From Gemmatimonadota bacterium (GTDB taxonomy: Bacteria; Gemmatimonadota; Gemmatimonadetes; Longimicrobiales; RSA9), in the NCBI GenBank assembly GCA_007126035.1, contig SLCC01000197.1, positions 1-37,521 on the forward strand: a DNA stretch of 37,521 bases. Reading direction: 5' to 3'. This document shows positions 18,901 to 26,562 of the stretch, piece after piece (positions within the stretch are counted from its first letter, which is position 1; each line of letters begins with the position of its first letter). The notes below the pieces were generated by a model. That model saw only the letters and a list, made by a program, of their open reading frames with translations. It had not been told where the DNA came from and ran no database searches. The translations under genes were made by a program, and so were the position numbers.

Positions 18901-19416
18901 CCCCGCCCGCGCCTGGTCCAGGTCCTCCCGGGCCGCGGCCAGTTGGGCAAGGAGTGACACCGGCCGGCCGCGAGCCCCGAAGTCCAGCGCGGCGGCGGCG
19001 GCCGACACGTCGTAACCGCCGGCGGACTCGATCCGGATCCGGTCCGCCAGGGCACGATCGTCAGCCCGGAGGAGGCCGTGGAGTGACAGGAGGTAGCGCT
19101 CCCGGTCGTCGCCGGGCGGCAGGGGCGGCGGCGCCGAGTCGTGGCCGGCCCGCTGCCACGAGGCCCGGCGAGACTCCACGTCCACGTGCCAATCGTCGTC
19201 TCCCACCCGGAACCTGCCCACGAGCCCCGCCTGCTCGGGGGCCGTGCGAGGCCACAGCAAGCCCTGGAGTGCCAGGGCAGCCGTCGTCTTGCCCGAGGCG
19301 TTGGGCCCGTGAATCAGGTTGATCCCAGGGGACAGGTTCTCCAGGCGCGGACCGCCGCCAGGGAAACCTGGCATGCGCCGGATGGCAAGCTCCCGGAAGA
19401 CCAGCGACCGCTTCAC
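15877..19416 (-). CDS. SbcC/YhaN-like SMC-type ATPase with central membrane hairpin and C-terminal extension
   Basis: A 1179-residue Rad50/SbcC-type ATPase, the expected partner of the upstream metallophosphoesterase. Walker A GPNASGKTT is at 37-45, long coiled coils fill about 160-400 and 480-800, the ABC signature LSSGT is at 860-864 and Walker B (LPLLLDEVL) at about 886-894. Two hydrophobic segments at about 404-428 and 432-448 sit where SbcC has its hinge. YhaN of Bacillus also has a central hydrophobic region, so this is a YhaN-like rather than a classical SbcC protein. After the ATPase, about 245 extra residues (935-1179) match no domain I know. The GTG at 19414-19416 follows AGAAGGAGG and overlaps the sbcD-like stop (GTGA). 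The 3' end overlaps addA by 26 bases. Confidence 0.88.
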   Translation of the reverse strand: MKRSLVFRELAIRRMPGFPGGGPRLENLSPGINLIHGPNASGKTTAALALQGLLWPRTAPEQAGLVGRFRVGDDDWHVDVESRRASWQRAGHDSAPPPLPPGDDRERYLLSLHGLLRADDRALADRIRIESAGGYDVSAAAAALDFGARGRPVSLLAQLAAAREDLDQARAGEAELREDQVRLERLRHDLATLEVEAGRLQLLNSALDLARARERLADAERAVAAFPPGVWRLRGNELERLDEWSADRERLDRLVAEADADVARAAAILEEVGLGDSGVPISLLGELEERLEAIRQLDDEIARARNSLGRARGRREQAGAALGVGPTTQPMPDPSVADVQRLDRFAQVAGSLRERRQALESRIRALTTDDAATVSRAAEVIPLLRRWLRAGGGDRGAVRRLWRLVNGVVAGLGLAGLALIVAGALVGPVWSAGAGVILVLLAAALFLSRPAQEIDPRGDLQREARRLGHEPDAWTTEGVEFLLDTLERLVAGETLAAEQKREAIRLQDELRQVAIEDAELETERAELASSLGLEPAPEPLPLHAMATLLRLWNEARLEEAAAEALLQDLMDRKAVAISAAAGSLAPYGHQPTDGETVAGALRDLRERRDRHQSATGELQAARLQGHRARDEIQSLEQRRISLFRALELTPAEEPILRNWAGQLEEVQRARTDLEQAERQEAAAAAAVEAQTTSGREPASTFDAVTDAITDAITEAGHRDGQERDRHGVTVADLERAVERAREAAESVRQLESVIAGIEARISVARRKHDVEEALAAVTEATADLAERRDRDVEAEIGAALVGWLAEHDRDRNRPRVFHRARELFRLITRGRYRLDMQQGDDAAFRAYDTTTQRGHGLEELSSGTRLQLLLAVRLAFVETQEAGASLPLLLDEVLANCDDDRAAAIIDAAIAVARDGRQIFYFTAQADELVKWRTRLEGQDQDPDAERVDWCVRRITHPGAGGALADIDWDPTPGDQLPESAALDHPAYGRALNVPPFDPWADGVGGLHLWYLVDDVDALHQLLAMGVTSWGQLEHLLEMAGNCVLPGVARDALEQARLAARICDRFRQLWRQGRGRPVDRSVLAESGAVSDNFIDQVAALCHELEGQAEALMDALVQRRVPRFQAGKTEELRTFLQAHGYLSEEEPLTQAHIRIRLLAETGADPGLDVDLLITRLVQGA
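17279..17314. repeat. Three 12-bp tandem repeats inside the SbcC-like gene
   Basis: GTGATCGCGTCC, GTGATCGCGTCT and GTGACCGCGTCG are consecutive. On the coding strand they encode a repeated DAxT/DAIT run at about residues 702-714 in a linker between coiled coils. They preserve the frame and probably arose by slippage. Confidence 0.85.
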
Positions 19417-20780
19417 CCCGCCTCCTTCTGACGCACCAGCTCGTCCAGCAGCCGCCACGCCTGGCGACGTAGTGCCGATACCGCACCGATGCCACCCGCG
19501 GCCGCACCGACAGCCGGAGCCGGGTGGTTGCCGTCCGAGGCCATCACGGCCCACGCCGCGCCACTATCGGTGTCATTCGGGACAGTCAGGCCCGCGTAAC
19601 TCGGGCGACGCCGCACCGTCTCCGCCGCCCGGACCGCACACTCCAGAAGTGGCTGCTGGACCTGCCCCTCGTCGCCTTCCAGCTCGAGGAGGAGTCTGGC
19701 CAGTAGACCGGGGGCGTCGCTGCCCCGGGCCACGTCGTGGAGGTCCAGGGCGGGACGGGTGTCCACCTCCACCCGCTCCACCGCCAGTCGCACACCGCCC
19801 TCGCCGCTCAGCTCCAGCTCGTCGATGCCCGCCATCAGCTTGTCCGGCCGGACGTGATGGGAGGTCCGGCCGGTGAGCCGGACACGGCAGGAGACCAGCT
19901 CCAGGGGCCCGGCCCCCTCCTCCACTACCTCATCCAAGCGGCCCTGGAGCGTGCTGGCCACCAGGCCGCGGACGGACTCCGGGTCAGCAGCGGCGTCCAG
20001 GGCAACGCCCACCGTCTCGTATCGAACCCGGGAAAGGGGCAGGTGGGAAAAGGAGGGCGACGCGGTGTCACGGAGCTCCACCAGCCAGCCCCCCCGCAGG
20101 CCGCGCTCCCGGGGGTCCAGGGCCAGGAGCGAGCCGGTGTACAGGAGCGGCGCGGCCCCGGTCGGTCGAAGCAGTCGGGGAACGTGGACATGCCCCAGGA
20201 CCCACAGCGATGCCGGCAGGCGAGTCAGAGCGGCCGCGGGTACCGGGGCGTAACGAGGCTCGCGACCATCCAGGTCGCAGTGGAGCAAACCCACCACAGG
20301 GGCATCGTCGCCGGGATCGGGCAGAGGCAGATCGTAGGCCGCCGTGGGGTCGCTGCCGTGGCGGGAGGCGGGAAAGGACCAACCGTCCACATGAAGTCGG
20401 GCCCGCCCGGTGTCGTCTCGTAGCGTCCACCGCTCCCAGCGCCCGCCACGCCCCAGCACCCGCAGGTGCTCGGCGCCGACCTGGGCAGCCACCTCGTGGA
20501 GGGTATGATGATCATGGTTGCCCGCCACGCCGACCACGGCGATCCCCGCCTCCTTCAGGCGTCGGACCCCATGACCCAGCGGGCCGAAAGCCTCGAAGTA
20601 ACGGTTGTCCTGGTCCACCACGTCGCCGGCAAGGAGAACCACGTCGACGGCACGGGCAAGAGCCAGCTCGACCAGGTCCTCCCAGGCGAGGGCGGCGGAC
20701 AGACGCCCTCCGGCCACGCGGCCAGGCAACCGCGCAGGACGGCGTCCGACGTGCAGGTCAGCGGCGCAAAGAAGCTTCAA
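19413..20780 (-). CDS. SbcD/YhaO-like metallophosphoesterase (Mre11-type nuclease)
   Basis: A 455-residue calcineurin-like phosphoesterase of the Mre11/SbcD/YhaO family. Metal-binding motifs are in order: DLH (Asp8, His10), GDVVD (Asp53), GNHD (Asn88-His89), His167 and GHVH (196-199). With the SbcC-like ATPase it should form a nuclease that opens hairpins and cleans protein-blocked or recombinogenic DNA ends. Residues beyond about 210 form the capping and ATPase-binding region. The start is TTG at 20778-20780, chosen because MKLLCAADLHVG begins exactly where the family begins; no strong ribosome site is visible. The stop overlaps the SbcC-like GTG start. It lies 32 bases after the 107-residue unknown, making a three-gene operon. 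Confidence 0.9.
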   Translation of the reverse strand: MKLLCAADLHVGRRPARLPGRVAGGRLSAALAWEDLVELALARAVDVVLLAGDVVDQDNRYFEAFGPLGHGVRRLKEAGIAVVGVAGNHDHHTLHEVAAQVGAEHLRVLGRGGRWERWTLRDDTGRARLHVDGWSFPASRHGSDPTAAYDLPLPDPGDDAPVVGLLHCDLDGREPRYAPVPAAALTRLPASLWVLGHVHVPRLLRPTGAAPLLYTGSLLALDPRERGLRGGWLVELRDTASPSFSHLPLSRVRYETVGVALDAAADPESVRGLVASTLQGRLDEVVEEGAGPLELVSCRVRLTGRTSHHVRPDKLMAGIDELELSGEGGVRLAVERVEVDTRPALDLHDVARGSDAPGLLARLLLELEGDEGQVQQPLLECAVRAAETVRRRPSYAGLTVPNDTDSGAAWAVMASDGNHPAPAVGAAAGGIGAVSALRRQAWRLLDELVRQKEAG

Positions 20781-20812
20781 GAGTTGTCAGTCCGGCCCGA
20801 CCCCCCCGCGGT

Positions 20813-21136
20813 CTACAGCCGGCCCAGCAGGCTGGCGGGTATACCGGCCAGGGCAGACAGGCGATCGGCGGCACCGCCCACCTCCTCGCTCAGCTCCCGC
20901 ACCCGGGCATCGGGCGACAGACGTAGTCGTTCGGCAGCGGCGTGCAACACGCCGGCTTCCTCGGCGATATAGTCATTGAGCGCGATCCCCGTCTCGGTGG
21001 TGAGGAGCCACCGTCGGACGACGGACATGTCGTCCTCGCCGGGTCGCGCGGGAAACTGTCTGATCTGGCTGAGTAACTGCTCGAGCAGTGTATGGTCGTC
21101 GAGCTTCAGAACGGGTCGTGAGAGTGCGCTGCTCAT
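20813..21136 (-). CDS. Unknown 107-residue helical protein heading the sbcDC-like operon
   Basis: A soluble, mostly helical protein (LEQLLSQIRQF, VVRRWLLTTET, AAERLRL, RVRELSEEVGGAADRL) without signal peptide, Cys motif or family I recognise. The start at 21134-21136 is supported by AGGAGGG immediately upstream. That site lies in a small palindrome CCCTC-ctg-GAGGG (21139-21151) that could hide it. Earlier in-frame starts give unconserved-looking sequence. Close spacing to the metallophosphoesterase (32 bases) suggests co-expression and a possible accessory role in DNA end processing; that role is inferred from position only. Confidence 0.7.
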   Translation of the reverse strand: MSSALSRPVLKLDDHTLLEQLLSQIRQFPARPGEDDMSVVRRWLLTTETGIALNDYIAEEAGVLHAAAERLRLSPDARVRELSEEVGGAADRLSALAGIPASLLGRL

Positions 21137-21339
21137 ATCCCTCCTGGAGGGTGATCCGACAACCCCAAAGATGTCCGATTTCACTACTGCGCGCAACTGC
21201 CGAAAGGCCTCCGGACCTGCCCCGACGCTGCCGCTGCACCGGCTGCCCCGGCTCACCCTGTTGTTTACGGGCAAGCTCCGGGGGAGCGGGTGCTTTCAGC
21301 GGGTGCCGCACCGTCGAGGTTCAGCTCACCGGTCGAGGC

Positions 21340-21573
21340 TCAGACGCGATCCGTCAGCTCAGTGACCCCCTCCTGCTGTGCGCAGTGGGCAGAGCAGTAG
21401 ATGGTGCCTTCGCTCTCGACGCCGTGTCCGACCACGCGCACGGAGCAGTGGGCGCAGGTGGGGGCCATCACCTGGATCGCGCACTCGAAGCTGTCGAACG
21501 TGTGTGACTCATCGCCGCGGACGATGTCGAAGGTCTTGTCGTAGTCGTTTCCGCAATGATCGCAACGCGCCAT
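21340..21573 (-). CDS. Metallothionein-like Cys/His-rich protein
   Basis: A 77-residue soluble protein with CDHCGNDYD at the N-terminus, a HTFDSFECAI segment, APTCAHC, GHGVE and YCSAHC: seven cysteines and several histidines. This pattern matches a widespread small family often annotated as prokaryotic metallothionein; zinc binding is the safe prediction, the cellular role is not known. The ATG at 21571-21573 is preceded by TGGAGG with a five-base gap. The ATG at 21583-21585 would add four residues. The gene is divergent from the lrgA-like gene, with 137 bases between the starts. Confidence 0.8.
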   Translation of the reverse strand: MARCDHCGNDYDKTFDIVRGDESHTFDSFECAIQVMAPTCAHCSVRVVGHGVESEGTIYCSAHCAQQEGVTELTDRV

Positions 21574-21710
21574 GTCGGCCTCCATCGAGGGGTGAGGGTC
21601 GTGGTGGACGTCACGGAGCAGTGGTGCAACCAGCGGGCCAGCGCGTCGGGTACTGGCAGCGGAAGCGGCAAGGCGTCTATTCTTTGTTCCCCGAGACCCT
21701 GGATAGAGTG

Positions 21711-22103
21711 GTGACTTTGGCACGGAGGCCTCCTGACCGGCGACTGCTCCCCCGGCTGACCCGGGCCCTGGCGGCCCTGGTCCTGATCGTCCTGTTCCTG
21801 GTGGCCGGGGTCCTGATCGCGGAGCATGCTCGTCTGCCGGTGCCGGGCAGCGTGCTGGGCATGGTCCTGCTGACGCTGGCGCTCCAGACCCGGGTCATCC
21901 GGCCCTCGTGGGTCAGACCGGCGGCGGACCTCCTGCTCCGGCACATGGCCCTCTTCTTCGTGCCGCCCGGAGTGGCCGTCATGGTCCACGCCGACCTGAT
22001 CCGGGCGGAGTGGCTGCCCATCGTGGTGGGTAGCGCGGCGAGCACGGTGGCCGTGCTGCTCACGGTGGGCTGGGTTCAGCAGCGTCTGGAGCCGGGTGAC
22101 TGA
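21711..22103 (+). CDS. CidA/LrgA family membrane protein
   Basis: About 130 residues with four predicted membrane helices (about 20-38, 46-62, 75-95, 100-120). The family hallmark PVPGSVLGMVLL follows the first helix, and a basic N-terminus (ARRPPDRRLLPR) is present. CidA/LrgA proteins are holin-like or small-metabolite (pyruvate) transport proteins that work with LrgB/CidB. The start is uncertain: GTG at 21708 or 21711, or TTG at 21717, all lacking a good ribosome site. Its stop overlaps the next gene by 8 bases, so the two are an lrgAB-type operon. Confidence 0.85.
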   Translation: MTLARRPPDRRLLPRLTRALAALVLIVLFLVAGVLIAEHARLPVPGSVLGMVLLTLALQTRVIRPSWVRPAADLLLRHMALFFVPPGVAVMVHADLIRAEWLPIVVGSAASTVAVLLTVGWVQQRLEPGD

Positions 22104-22866
22104 GGGCGCAGTGATCGTAGCCCTGACGCCGCCGTCGCCGGTCCACTGGCCAGACTTCCTGGTGCCGGTGGGCGCAGCCGCTGCCGGCGTGGTGGCCACG
22201 GTGCTGGTGTACGCCGCCTCGCTCTGGCTCTACCGCCGCGTGCGGCATCCGCTGGCGAACCCGGTGCTGGTCACCATCGCCGCCCTGATCCTGCTCCTGG
22301 TAGCCATGGACGTGGACTACCGGGCCTACGAGACTGGCGGTGGGCTGATCGGCTTGCTGCTGGGCCCGGCGGTGGTAGCCCTGGGCCTGCCGCTCCACCT
22401 CCAGATGGCTGAGATCATCCGACGGCGACGGGCCATCCTGGTGGCGACGCTGGCCGGTGCGACCATCGGTATCCTGGCCGGGGTGCTGGCGGCCGTTGGG
22501 CTGGGCGCGTCACGGGCGGTGGCCCTGTCGCTCACACCCCGATCAGTGACCACCCCCATCGCCGTGGGCATCGCCGAGCAGGTGGGCGGGATCCCGCCAC
22601 TGGCGGCAACGGTGGTGATCGCCACTGGCGTGCTGGGCGCGGTGATCGGGCCATGGGTCCTGCGCAGGAGCGGTATCCGGAGCAGGACGGCCTTCGGACT
22701 GGCCATGGGCGCGTCGGCCCACGGCGCCGGCACCGCCCGCGCCCTCGAGGAGGGGGCGGTGGAGGGCGCCACCAGCGGCCTGGCCATCGGGCTGATGGGA
22801 GTGGCCACGGCCGTGCTGGCGCCGTTGCTGCTGGCGGCGCTCAGCTGGTTGGGGCTGCTGTCCTGA
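22096..22866 (+). CDS. LrgB/CidB family membrane protein
   Basis: A 256-residue polytopic protein with the LrgB pattern: NPVLVTIAALI, LLGPAVVALGLPL, the ALSLTPRSVTTPIA segment and the ASAHGAGTARA segment with its conserved His. It pairs with the preceding LrgA-like protein and may export pyruvate or a similar metabolite or modulate murein hydrolase activity, as proposed for the family. The GTG at 22096 lies inside lrgA and has CTGGAG upstream. A GTG at 22111 with GAGGG before it is an alternative that removes five residues. A 6-bp stem-loop follows the stop. Confidence 0.9.
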   Translation: MTEGAVIVALTPPSPVHWPDFLVPVGAAAAGVVATVLVYAASLWLYRRVRHPLANPVLVTIAALILLLVAMDVDYRAYETGGGLIGLLLGPAVVALGLPLHLQMAEIIRRRRAILVATLAGATIGILAGVLAAVGLGASRAVALSLTPRSVTTPIAVGIAEQVGGIPPLAATVVIATGVLGAVIGPWVLRRSGIRSRTAFGLAMGASAHGAGTARALEEGAVEGATSGLAIGLMGVATAVLAPLLLAALSWLGLLS

Positions 22867-22867
22867 C

Positions 22868-22887
22868 GGTGGTCAGGTCGCACCACC
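22868..22887 (+). terminator. Stem-loop after lrgB
   Basis: GGTGGT-caggtcgc-ACCACC begins one base after the lrgB stop and could mark its 3' end. There is no T-run and the stem is only 6 bp. Confidence 0.35.
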
Positions 22888-23001
22888 GCGGATCACGCCA
22901 TCGCGGGGGGCGACCCGAAGCACACGGCGCAGAGCCCCGAAGGCTGGCCCGGGTGCGCGCCGCTGACGGGCCGGAGCCCCCCGGAGCCGTTTCCGTAAGC
23001 C

Positions 23002-25803
23002 CTACAACTGGTCCCAGTGCAGGATTGTGTTCCAGACCAGTGAGAACATCCCGTGGGTCTGGTACCGGTGCAGGGGGTTGAACCCGAACAGCACTGCCCT
23101 CCCCGATCCCATCGGCAGGGCCACCACGGCGGCCCGGTCGGCCAGCCCCCGGCCGTTGATGACCAGGCCGCTGAGGAACAGCTCGTCGGCGTTACCGTAG
23201 CGCACCACCACCCGGTCCTCCAGGGCGTCGGGCACCTCCAGGTATGGGCCGAAGCGGTTGATCAGCGGCATTGTCTCGTCGTAGCCCCATGCGATGGGGT
23301 GATCCTGCCTGGCCACCCGGCCCTGCACCACCGACCCGGGCACGAAGAGGCCCTGCGGCGAGGCCAGCGATATGCCGCGGACCAGCCCCAGCTCCACCGG
23401 CAGCGTGGTGGCCGAGCCCAGGGTGATGAACGTGCCGCCCGCGTCCATGAACTGCTGGAGGGCCGCCAGCCCCTCGTAGCCCATACCGCCGGTGATGTCG
23501 GCCGTCTCGCTGTGGACGCCCAGGGACGGGTAGTCGGGGTCGGGCCGGTAGGCCATGGGCGAGAACTTCGGGTCGACGCCCTGGAAGATGGCCCGGCCCG
23601 ATGAGCCCCGGCCCTGCTCCGGGAACAGGATTACGTCGTAATGAGCCCGGAGGTCCAATCCTCCGATCCGGTCCTCGGGCAGGTAGGTGTAGGGGATGCC
23701 GGCGTGGTCCAGGTTGTAGCGGACCCAGCCGTCGTCCTGGGTGTTGCGCCAGCTGTGGAGCAGGGCGATCCGGGGCAGCCGCATCTCGTGGCGCTCCACG
23801 TCCCGCACCTGGCCCGCCGTGAGGCCCAACAGGTCGAAGCCGTGGCGGGCGGCCCAGCCCTCCACCCGGTCCCGGTCCACGGCGCCGGCGGGGATGAGCC
23901 ACGCGCCGGCGGGGATGGTGCGGCCCCGGGCAGCGATCTCTGAGCGGGCCGCCTCCATGGGCACGTCATGGAGCTCGAAGCGAGCGCCCAGGGAGTAGGC
24001 GGAAGCCGACGGCTGGACGGCGTACCACTCGAATCGACGGGGGATGTCCACGGCGCCCGGGATGACCACGTCGTCGGTGACGACGGCCGCTGCCAGCTGC
24101 TGGACGTCCCGGTCCGCCACGGGGCTGGTGGTCACGTTGTAGAGGTAGCCGAAGGTCCAGCCCACGTCGTCATAGGGGCGAGGCGCGTCTTCGGGGAAGC
24201 GCTGCACCCCCAACAGCGTCTCGATGTAGTTCCGATACGGCTGGTCCATCCGCACCAGGTAGTCGCCAGGCCGGACCACCACATCGCCGAAGGTGGCGCC
24301 CGCGTCCGCCCGGTGCACCTCGATGCCCTGGCGACGGAGGTTGTTGAGCAGGTGCGCCACGTTCGCCTTCCGGGCCTGGTCCACGGGCAGGTGGTAGGCG
24401 AAAGGCGCGGTGGTGCGGCCCGCCTCCAGGGAGTTCTTCGACTTGGTCCAGAACTGCTCCAGGACCCGGGTCCGGTTCTGGGCGTAGAGGTGCAACGAGT
24501 GGAGCAGGCCGGTCTGGCCGTAGTTCACGTTGTTGCGCAGGGACCAGATCGTCTCGGTCCGCGGCGGATTGGGCCGGTACCACTCCACGGACGTCTGCCG
24601 CTGGCCCAGGCTCCGCGTCATGGTCTGGGGCAGGCTGTTGCCGAACACCTCGTAGAACCTGCCGATGGCGTTACGGTTGTTGGTCTGCCAGAGCAGGTAG
24701 CTGGGGTTCCAGCCGTCGTAGAACCCGTGGGTCCAGACGCCGGGCTTGCCCAGTGCCGTCAGCGCGGTGACCTCGTAGTTGGAGATCCACTGCCATTCGC
24801 TCACCGTGATGGGGTCCACGTTCGGGTTGTACGGCCCGGTCCCCGTCGAGACGTACAGGTAGGGGACCGATTCGTGGAGGTCCACGCCCACGGGGAACCG
24901 CCAGTCCAGGAACAGCTGGAGCATCTCCCGCGTGAGCCGGGCGATCATCTGGAGGCCGTCCCGGTTGTTGTCATGGCGGATGTACTTGCCCCAGAACGGG
25001 GGCCCGGGGATCCGCTCATCGAACTCCACCACGTCGGTCCCGTGGAGCCGGTACCAGTCCACCACCCGGTTCCGTCCGTCCGGCTCGACGACCGGGACGA
25101 TGAAGACGACCACGCTGTCCCGGATCGCCTGGATCATCGGGTCATCGGATGCGGCCAGCCGGTAGGCCAGCTCCATGCTCGTTTCTGGCTGGCCCGTCTC
25201 AGGGGAGTGGAGGCCCGCGTAGATGGTGTGGATGACCGGCAGCTCGGCTATCCAGCGCCGCGCCTCCGCCTCCGTGGTGCGACGCGGATCGGCCAGCGCG
25301 TTCATCCCCTCCCGCACCCGCTCGAGGCGAGTCAGGTTCTCCGTGGAGCCCACCTGCACCAGGGCAATGTGGTTCCCCTCCTCCGTCTCGCCCAGGAGCT
25401 GGAAGTTCACCCGGGGCGAGCTCTCCGCCAGCGCCTGATGGTAGCCGTAGATCTCGTCCACCCGATGGAGGTAGCCAGGCCGGCCAATGGGATAGCCGAA
25501 ATGGTCCATGGGCGAGACCACTCCGGGCGCCACCGGCAGGTGATCCACGTACCGGTTCGTGTATTCCGGCATGGTGGTCCACGACCTCATCAGCTCCGTC
25601 GCCCGCACATCGATGGGCTGACCCCAGGGCGTGGTGGTGGGGATCGGTGCGTCGCGCCACCAGTCGAAGGTCTGGAGCGGGCCGTCCTGCTGGGCCGCCA
25701 GCGGCGCCGCCCAGGCCAGGGCCAGGGCCAGGGCGAGCGAGAGGATCGAATTACCCCGGGAGCCGACCGGGACGAGGCTGCCGTCGCTGGTGTTGGGTCG
25801 CAT
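23002..25803 (-). CDS. Secreted M14 zinc carboxypeptidase-family protein with C-terminal amidotransferase-like domain
   Basis: A 933-residue exported metallopeptidase. A signal peptide covers about residues 18-38 (cleavage near PLAAQQ). The M14 domain shows HSPE (zinc ligands His199 and Glu202), PDGRNR and DNNRDG (Asn280, Arg281 for substrate carboxylate) and DLHES (His310, third zinc ligand). The C-terminal third, from about LPRIALLHSW, resembles the class I amidotransferase-like fold that often follows such M14 domains, and ends with VLFGFNPLHRYQTHGMF. It probably trims peptides in the periplasm or outside. The ATG at 25801-25803 gives the best signal peptide; an upstream start would add 37 residues. 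It is convergent with lrgB and transcribed alone. Confidence 0.88.
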   Translation of the reverse strand: MRPNTSDGSLVPVGSRGNSILSLALALALAWAAPLAAQQDGPLQTFDWWRDAPIPTTTPWGQPIDVRATELMRSWTTMPEYTNRYVDHLPVAPGVVSPMDHFGYPIGRPGYLHRVDEIYGYHQALAESSPRVNFQLLGETEEGNHIALVQVGSTENLTRLERVREGMNALADPRRTTEAEARRWIAELPVIHTIYAGLHSPETGQPETSMELAYRLAASDDPMIQAIRDSVVVFIVPVVEPDGRNRVVDWYRLHGTDVVEFDERIPGPPFWGKYIRHDNNRDGLQMIARLTREMLQLFLDWRFPVGVDLHESVPYLYVSTGTGPYNPNVDPITVSEWQWISNYEVTALTALGKPGVWTHGFYDGWNPSYLLWQTNNRNAIGRFYEVFGNSLPQTMTRSLGQRQTSVEWYRPNPPRTETIWSLRNNVNYGQTGLLHSLHLYAQNRTRVLEQFWTKSKNSLEAGRTTAPFAYHLPVDQARKANVAHLLNNLRRQGIEVHRADAGATFGDVVVRPGDYLVRMDQPYRNYIETLLGVQRFPEDAPRPYDDVGWTFGYLYNVTTSPVADRDVQQLAAAVVTDDVVIPGAVDIPRRFEWYAVQPSASAYSLGARFELHDVPMEAARSEIAARGRTIPAGAWLIPAGAVDRDRVEGWAARHGFDLLGLTAGQVRDVERHEMRLPRIALLHSWRNTQDDGWVRYNLDHAGIPYTYLPEDRIGGLDLRAHYDVILFPEQGRGSSGRAIFQGVDPKFSPMAYRPDPDYPSLGVHSETADITGGMGYEGLAALQQFMDAGGTFITLGSATTLPVELGLVRGISLASPQGLFVPGSVVQGRVARQDHPIAWGYDETMPLINRFGPYLEVPDALEDRVVVRYGNADELFLSGLVINGRGLADRAAVVALPMGSGRAVLFGFNPLHRYQTHGMFSLVWNTILHWDQL

Positions 25804-25979
25804 GGCTTTGCGTGTATCCAATGGTTCTTTGGGTGCGTATCGGGAAAAGATATCGCTGTGACCCCGTTCGGGGAAACAGTCACTCTCGAGCCGGGGCGGG
25901 CTTGCCCCTACCACGGACCTCCCGGACCTCCCCTTGCATCGTCAGCCTGACGAATATGCACCTGCACCGGAGCGGTCAT

Positions 25980-26156
25980 ATGAGCGATGACAGACTGGAG
26001 CATGACGGCCCGGCGGCCGAGGGCCCGGCGGAAGAAGGGACGGAGGCCCCGGGCGCAGAGCCCCGGCGGCTGGCCTGCGCGCTCCCCTTCCTTCTGGGCA
26101 TGGGCATCGTGCTGGGCCTGCTCATCCTGTTCTTGTATCTGCTGGTGGCCTGGTGA
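25980..26156 (+). CDS. Single-pass membrane mini-protein
   Basis: A 58-residue protein: an acidic, Glu/Ala/Pro-rich N-terminal half (about residues 1-28), RR, then one strong membrane helix (about 34-56, LPFLLGMGIVLGLLILFLYLL) ending LVAW. The ATG at 25980 has CGGAG seven bases upstream. The charge arrangement would place the C-terminus outside if the N-terminus stays in the cytoplasm. No family is recognised. It is divergent from the M14 peptidase gene. Confidence 0.55.
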   Translation: MSDDRLEHDGPAAEGPAEEGTEAPGAEPRRLACALPFLLGMGIVLGLLILFLYLLVAW

Positions 26157-26528
26157 AGAATGTGTGTGACCGAATGCGGTACTTTCCCCAGAAATCGTCG
26201 CTGACTTGCGTAGCCTGTTCAACCGCAACAGATACCGGATACGTGGAAGTAGAACTGAGGGTCCTTCGGCTGAGGTAGGCGGAGCTCGGAGTTCGGAGCC
26301 TCGACGGCCGCCCAGGCAGAGCGTTTGCCAAACAAACTCCCAGGTTCCGCGTTCCGAGGTCCGCGCTCCGCTTCATCCGACCCGTCCGAGCCCACCGTAT
26401 CACGCTGTTAGAAGCTTGGGGTCGCCCAGGGGCAGGAGAATAGCCGGATCGGCCGAACCCATAGGAGTCGCCGGCCAGGGACGCTCGGGCGGCATGCGGA
26501 AATGGGGGAAGTCCTTGACCGAATATCC
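26157..26528. other. Intergenic region without a convincing gene
   Basis: About 370 bases. Readings on both strands are low-complexity and lack ribosome sites. It holds a small hairpin GTTTG-ccaaa-CAAAC (26322-26336) and, around it, two degenerate repeat patches (see the repeat entry). Confidence 0.6.
26281..26372. repeat. Degenerate CTCCG/TTCCG repeats in inverted patches
   Basis: Left patch 26281-26303 carries repeated CGGAG; right patch 26343-26372 carries repeated TTCCG/GTCCG/CTCCG, its approximate complement. Together they could pair imperfectly around a small hairpin. The units are too degenerate to define a repeat family. Confidence 0.4.
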
Positions 26529-26556
26529 TTGACACGCCAACGGCCTCCGTTGATAT
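26529..26556 (+). promoter_or_regulatory. Sigma70-type promoter upstream of csp
   Basis: TTGACA (26529-26534, perfect consensus) and TGATAT (26551-26556) are separated by 16 bases; GATATT one base later gives 17. It is the best promoter match I found in the window. Transcription would start near 26563, about 150 bases before the csp start codon. Confidence 0.7.
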
Positions 26557-26562
26557 TGGTCG

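Noticed and set aside
25862-25908. Small hairpins CCCC-gttc-GGGG and GGGGC-gggctt-GCCCC upstream of the M14 peptidase
   Set aside because: Stems of 4-5 bp are expected by chance in DNA this GC-rich, and neither lies where a terminator is needed.
23968-25950. 660-codon plus-strand frame
   Set aside because: Antisense to the M14 peptidase; rich in His/Val/Arg/Gly as expected for a shadow.
26122-26535. Minus-strand frame of 137 codons in the csp upstream region
   Set aside because: No ribosome site, low-complexity sequence, and it would cross the mini-protein end and the csp promoter.
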